Positions 58,742-64,000 of a stretch of 64,000 bases of DNA are shown here, in pieces. The stretch spans positions 14,601,976 to 14,665,975 of the forward strand of contig CM022665.1 in NCBI GenBank assembly GCA_012295275.1. Direction: 5' to 3'. Under the pieces are notes generated by a model. That model saw only the letters and a program-made list of their open reading frames with translations. It was not told the origin of the DNA and ran no database searches. Source of the DNA: Chrysomallon squamiferum (lineage: Eukaryota > Mollusca > Gastropoda > Neomphalida > Peltospiridae). The translations under genes and the position numbers were made by a program. Position 1 is the stretch's first letter, and each line of letters opens with the position of its first letter.

Positions 58742-58767
58742 AAAAAAAAAAAAAAAAAAAAAAAAAG
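58742..58767. repeat. Poly(A) run (~25)
   Basis: Pure A run after TGTCTC. Confidence 0.94.
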
Positions 58768-60394
58768 ATAGAAAGAGAAAAAATGAAAAATAGGAAAGAA
58801 CCAAATGAACATGAAATGGAATGGCAAAACTGCCCTAAGATGTGAAACTCAGTTATATTTCATACAAGATGCAGATATTAATGTGACAGAGGGGCTGGCT
58901 GAACTAATAACTGTATGCACAAGTAAGCAAACAGGGCACTCATCAATATCTGCTGCTGACAAGATGGATTATTGGCAGGCCATGCAGTCAGGAAAATTCA
59001 TCCCCAGTGACTGAATCTATCACAGCTTGGATATTAAACCATTATCAGAAAGGAAAAAAAACAACCTAGAAAGTTCTATGCTTTTACTGTTAATGGCTTG
59101 AGAGAGAGAAAGAAAAAAAAATGATGTGAAAAAATTGAAAAAACAAAAAAACCAAAAAAAAAAAACCTTACAAATTGTTACTGACTGGACTTAGGAAAGT
59201 GAATAAGTGTTATGTTTACTTAGCAGTATTCACTTCTTCATGAATATTCTGTCTGTCTCTCTCTTCTTTTTTAATTCTTTCTCTCTTTCTTTTTATCTAT
59301 TTTTCTAAAATTAGTTTTTCTATCTTGTTAAAAACTACAACAATCCACAAATTATCATGGCAAATGAAAGGCGAGTACCTTTACAAAGCAAAATAACAAT
59401 AAAACCCATTTTTATACACACATTCCCATTACACAAATATTACTATCATGTAAAACAATAAAACCAAATGATATGACAAAAATATGACAACCCAATGAAT
59501 AAAAAAATTTACATAAACAATGACTATATTCAAGCACATAATATTATATGTGTTTTGCATGCACCAGTGTATCTGTGAATGTTCTTTCCAATACTCTTAA
59601 TCATGATAAACTCTAGTACAGATCTATTTCTCAATGTGTGTGTTTACAAAAAGGTAAATTACAGTGGGAGACACTAAGACTGAGTCGATACTTGACTTCA
59701 ATAAATGAATGACATGGGCTGATAACACTGAAATGCATACACACTCACATCCTTCTAGTATTTAACCACTTAAAATAATTTATATCATTATGACTTTGTG
59801 CTCCTATATTTTGTTATGGCTTTAAGAAATGACAGTATATGCGTGGGTGAGAAAGCATTTTGTGTGTGTGTGCGTGTGCATGTGCATGTGTGTGAAATTA
59901 TACTCATTCCCCAGCAAATACTGGTTGTTTTTTATTCCAAATACACAGTCCACAATTGACATCACTCTACTTTATTGGTGATTTTTTTAATTTTTTAAAA
60001 ATATATATGCATTTTTTATTTTGTGTGTGCATGTGTGTTTGTGTATCTCTGTCTGTCCATTTCTTTCTGTGTGCCTGTGTCTCTTTTTTGTTTGTTTTTG
60101 TATTTGATTTTCTTTTTCTTTTTCTCTCTTTCTATGTGTGTGTCTTTTGTCCTCCGTCTAGAAGAGATTAAATTGCTAAATTACTACATGTCATATTACA
60201 AATAAATATATGACTAACATATATTTTGCTTACCAATTTACATTCAATACACATACACAATTCAGATCCATTACCAGTATCATCTTCATGTATAATGAAA
60301 AATGTCTTTGCATTTATGTATTTGTGAAAACAACAATAAACAAACAAAAAACTTAAATGAATTTAATAAACTCTACCTTTTATAATATTTACAA

Positions 60395-61150
60395 AAACCC
60401 AAATTTTAATTTTAATTTTCAAATTAATATTTTGTGTAATGACATTATTAATGCAGTCGTTTATTTTTATACATAAAATAAACTCCACAGTAATAGAAAT
60501 GTAAAACATTTGCATTTATTACAATTTAAAAAATTGGGTATTACAAATTAATCATCTCAGCTTTCAATTTTATATATTTTCTAAACTAAAAACATTTCTA
60601 TTGAAATTCCACATTAATAAAAAGATTTTTTTTAAAAAAAGGATGTTAAAAAAGAAATCAAATGCAATTGAAACTGAAATTCACAATTTTTAAAAAAATA
60701 GCAAATATATTGTATCAGCTTTCAAATTTATACATTTGTACAAAAAAACCCATTACTGCTGTAATCTTCCACTGATAAAAAATAAAAATAAATCAAATGT
60801 AATTAAAATTTACATATTTTTTTATATTCCAAACATATGGCATAACAACAAATTTATTTATGCATTTTCTATACATAAAACATATCAACAGCAATCCTAC
60901 AAAAAAAAAAAAAAAAAAAAAAAGACGAATGTAATTGAAATTCACACTCCATCTTTAGAACAAGTTGAGTATCAACAAATATAAAACATCACTTTTAAAA
61001 TTAATATATTTTATGAAATATATTTAACATCACATCCTTCTGTTTATCATTGTTCTTTTTTTTTTTTCTCTTTTTCTTTTTTTGTAGAGCAATAAAATTA
61101 TAACTGAAATTTTATAAGTGTAATACAAAAGCAATTTGATGATATCAACT
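60395..61150. repeat. Diverged ~130-160-bp tandem repeat (about 4-5 copies)
   Basis: The phrase CAAATGTAATTGAAATTCACA recurs in diverged form at about 60658, 60795 and 60926 with a weak copy near 61091. ATATCAGCTTTCAAATTTAT recurs at about 60557, 60713 and 61140. A poly(A) of about 24 lies inside at 60900-60923. Confidence 0.65.
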
Positions 61151-61282
61151 TTCAGAATAAAATATTTTGTTTCATATGTATGTTTAGTGTGGTAAAATCA
61201 CACACACACACACACACTAATTCAGTACAGATGCACACAGAACTGAAATAATTTTTTAAAACATTAATAAATCATTACATGT

Positions 61283-61286
61283 GTTT

Positions 61287-61356
<70 letters not shown>

Positions 61357-61363
61357 CGAGAGT
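61283..61363. repeat. (GT)n(GA)n compound microsatellite
   Basis: GT of about 9 units, then GA of about 22 units with two GAGC interruptions. Confidence 0.95.
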
Positions 61364-61532
61364 CTATACATGCCTGTATTTACATAATCTCATAATTTAA
61401 TAAATACATAATCCACTTCTATTTCTAATGACAGATTTAATATTCAAAAGTGAGTCTACTTTTCTTTTTTTTTACATCAAATGACAAAATATGTAACATC
61501 AATTCTTAAACAATATATATCTTTTTTTTTTC

Positions 61533-61536
<4 letters not shown>

Positions 61537-61580
<44 letters not shown>
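61537..61580. repeat. (AC)n microsatellite
   Basis: About 21 AC units. Confidence 0.95.
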
Positions 61581-61581
<1 letters not shown>

Positions 61582-61818
61582 CTCAAACACCACAGAGACA
61601 CACACAAACACACCTTTCTTAAAAACATTAACTTAACATTATACTGAAAACAGATACCTCAATGCCAGCGTCACCGTCTGACAGCTAACATTCTGACAGT
61701 TTAATCTCAATTAAACACAGTAATTTCCTCTACACACCAAACTTGTTTTAAATCCTCATTAGTGCCCTGACACATTCCAAACATTTACAACCAGGCTATA
61801 TTGATCGATATTTTAATT

Positions 61819-61915
61819 TATTTTTTTTTTTTTTTTTTTTTTATTTTTTTGTTACACTTATTTATTTTATTTTATTTCAATTCTTTTTTTTATTTTTTTT
61901 TTTTTACATCAGAGA
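61819..61915. repeat. Poly(T) and T-rich tract
   Basis: T run of about 24, then TTTAT repeats and further T runs. Confidence 0.92.
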
Positions 61916-62562
61916 AAAATAAGTATACAGATTATATTTTGTTCATAAAGACAGTTTCAGCATAATTTATTTCAAGTTATTTATTTGTCAAACCTAATAA
62001 CGCAAATCCACAGTGTTTTATTATTTTCATTATCTACTTTAAAAATGCTTAAATTTTTTAAAAATGTATTTTAACTTGTATCTTGTTCAAACATAATAAT
62101 TTAAATACCTCTTTTTCTTTCTTTTTTTTTCTTTTTTTAAATTATTTCAAAAATGATTAAAACAATGACTTCATTACATTTAAAAATATTTATAAATGCA
62201 AAAACAACACTGCATTTATTTCATAAACATGTTTCAAGTTATTTACTGCAGAAAACTAACAACTTAAAAGTTTTATTTATTTTAATTTGACCCAAGTACC
62301 ATGCCAATTTTGTTATAATTTATTAAATATTAAAAAAACAATTGATAAAGAACAAGATATATTTTTAATTACAACATTTTCTTTTTCAGTGGGCATGCTG
62401 TCATCAGAGTGTGGGATCACTATCAATCATTAGGGCACAGTAATCACTTTCTCATTTTGTTTCTACAACTCTGCCATCACTGGCACAATCAGACAAACAG
62501 TAATATCAGTTGCTCAGCCATTTTTATTATTCTTATTTTTTTTTAATATTCAGTTTTTTATC

Positions 62563-62563
62563 T

Positions 62564-62602
<39 letters not shown>

Positions 62603-62605
62603 TTT
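62563..62605. repeat. (TTTA)n microsatellite
   Basis: About ten TTTA units. Confidence 0.95.
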
Positions 62606-63107
62606 TCATTGCAACAATCAGACAACAGTAATAAGAGTTATTATTATTTTTTTATTTTTTTTAATGTATACTTGCCATATTTATTTATTTACACTACTAC
62701 TTCATATGTTGGTAAATTCAACCTTTTAAACTATAACATTCACGTATCTCCATTCAGTTTTATTTATTTGTGTATATCTGCTTACAAAATATTAACAACA
62801 ACAAGAACAACAAAACCCATGAAAGAAAACAATTTTGCAAATGATTTATTCAGCTTTTACTTGTTAACTTTCATTATCTGCATGTAATCTCAGAGAATAC
62901 AGCACCAGTTATAAGTTTGTCAAGTTATTTTTTTTTCAACTTTCAACATAAGACATGATGTCACAATTGTACAGGAAGAAAAAAGGAATAGTGGCCGCAT
63001 ACATTATTTATGGTGGATATTATATTATTGTCAGCCATTGTTGTTTTTCAAATATTGCTCTCTGGAACAAATAACATAATAAGTAAGTAAAACAAAATGT
63101 TTTATAC

Positions 63108-63133
63108 CTTTTTTTTTTTTTTTTTTTTTTTAA
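63108..63133. repeat. Poly(T) run (~25)
   Basis: Pure T run after TATACC. Confidence 0.94.
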
Positions 63134-63225
63134 TAATATTGATTATAATGTGGGCAAATTCTTGACTTTAATTTTTGTTTCAGCTCCATAGCAGAACTGA
63201 TAAGGAAGATGTATGATAATTAACT

Positions 63226-63271
63226 AGAAAAAAAAAAAAAAAAATAATAATAATAATAATAATAATAATAA
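63226..63271. repeat. Poly(A) and (AAT)n tract
   Basis: A run of about 17 followed by nine AAT triplets. Confidence 0.94.
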
Positions 63272-63549
63272 AGCACTGTCTGGGAATCAAAACAGGCCAG
63301 AGCTTAAACCAGTGTATTAACTTCAACATTTTTTTTAAAAGATAAAATAATAATAATAATAATAGTAAATAAATAATCATACTAATAAAATAAAAATAAA
63401 AATACTAAACCAAGGCATGGATTGAAGAGGAGTGATTATGAGTACAAGGATATTAAAACTGTAAGCTCAAACCTTCTTTTAAAATCTGAAATGTACTTTT
63501 CTTGCCACCAAAAAAGACCACAACAACTTTTTTTTTTTTCTCTTTTTTT

Positions 63550-63826
63550 AGAGAGTATTACCAGAAAAATAGTGACTGTAAGTCTGAGATCTATAACTAT
63601 GAAGAAATTTTACTCCAAGGTATAATAAAAATATGAGAAAAATAAAATACTGAACTATGAGGTTCCTGAGTAATAAGAATTACAAGTCTGAGATTTATGT
63701 GCAAGTTCACTCTAATTTATAACTAAAAATATGAGAAAAATAAAATACTGAACAATGAGATTCCTACACTGAGTAACAGTGACTACAAGTTTCAGATCTA
63801 TGAAGCAATTTACTCCAAGTTATAAC
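63550..63826. repeat. Three-copy ~105-115-bp tandem repeat
   Basis: Copy starts are near 63555, 63668 and 63770. Shared phrases are AAGTCTGAGATCTATAA, TTTACTCCAAG(G)TATAA, AAATATGAGAAAAATAAAAT and ACTGAAC(A/T)ATGAG(G/A)TTCCT. The third copy stops after the second phrase. Confidence 0.88.
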
Positions 63827-63900
63827 AGGTCACGAAGAACTAATCCATCTTCTCCCTTTTGTTTCTTAATGCTTGTACTGCTTGTGTTTGCAGTGATTAG

Positions 63901-64000
63901 AAAACCTTCTACCTGCCACTGAAGTTTCCTTTGGTGGATATCAACAAGATGAATCCCAAGGAGCTATCGGGCAATTCCATCAGCCAAGCTTTCACACCAG
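63901..64000. other. Unidentified exon-like stretch at the window edge
   Basis: The last 100 bases are GC-richer and lack the surrounding repeats. On the plus strand they follow a good pyrimidine tract ending GTGTTTGCAG (about 63892) and, if the later ATTAG is used as acceptor, are open in frame: KTFYLPLKFPLVDINKMN and so on, with no stop to the edge. The minus strand is also open in one frame until a TAG at about 63911, ending LLISTKGNFSGR. Neither product was recognised, and neither matches the missing TMEM135 N-terminus. Confidence 0.25.

Larger units (their letters stand above)
53108..64000 (-). other. Upstream region of TMEM135 (presumed intron), repeats only
   Basis: The exons for the N-terminal ~150 residues were looked for on the minus strand and not found. 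It holds one SINE fragment, several microsatellites, a diverged ~130-160-bp repeat near 60.4-61.1 kb, a three-copy repeat at 63.55-63.83 kb and an unidentified exon-like stretch at the end. A less AT-rich island at about 57550-57900 and another at 58800-59010 have no recognisable coding content. Confidence 0.55.

Noticed and set aside
58805-59014. 69-codon plus frame (starts MNMKWNGKTALRCE) with balanced composition
   Set aside because: Composition is protein-like, but no family was recognised and no splice or gene context supports it.
61656-61700. Possible minus-strand exon bounded by TGTCAG and GTATCTG
   Set aside because: Its only open frame (NVSCQTVTLAL) does not match TMEM135, and the boundaries are weak.

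Overview
The window is AT-rich eukaryotic (metazoan) DNA with spliced genes, large introns and an extreme density of microsatellites, homopolymer runs and degenerate minisatellites. Mollusc is the best guess, probably a gastropod. The reasons are the divergence of the two recognised genes and several decayed copies of a tRNA-derived SINE whose wording I recall from gastropod genomes; neither point was checked against a database. Nothing bacterial, viral or plasmid-like was seen.

Two protein-coding genes can be read with confidence, both on the minus strand and both cut by the window edges. At 359-3911 are the first four coding exons (207 codons) of a GABA-B-receptor-like class C GPCR: a putative signal peptide followed by the first half of the Venus-flytrap ligand-binding domain. 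The gene continues beyond position 1. At 14501-53107 are the last eight coding exons (290 codons plus stop) of TMEM135, a multi-pass peroxisomal/mitochondrial membrane protein. Its N-terminal exons (about 150 residues) were not found and probably lie beyond 64,000. All 12 exons have AG acceptors, GT donors and compatible phases, and they join into continuous proteins that align with vertebrate homologues.

Layout: 1-358 GABBR-like intron with (ATCC/ATCT)n; 359-3911 GABBR-like exons; 3912-14500 intergenic DNA, possible 5' UTR of the receptor gene and possible long 3' UTR of TMEM135; 14501-19661 five closely spaced TMEM135 exons; 19662-27484 two more exons; 27485-53060 one 25.6-kb intron; 53061-53107 the most upstream exon found; 53108-64000 presumed upstream TMEM135 intron, ending in a three-copy ~105-115-bp repeat and an unidentified exon-like stretch.

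The most unusual object is a minisatellite of about 17 copies (84-bp unit) at 17,480-18,803 in TMEM135. Each unit holds the last 12 codons of the upstream TMEM135 exon, that exon's 5' splice site and the start of the intron. The array therefore presents 14 intact copies of the same donor, and 84 is a multiple of three. The reading frame stays open across the first five donors, and the next exon is phase 0, so use of any of these five would give an in-frame protein with 0, 24, 52, 80 or 108 extra residues. A second, much more decayed 26-bp minisatellite begins at the donor of the first receptor exon and may have a similar origin, but that link is weak.
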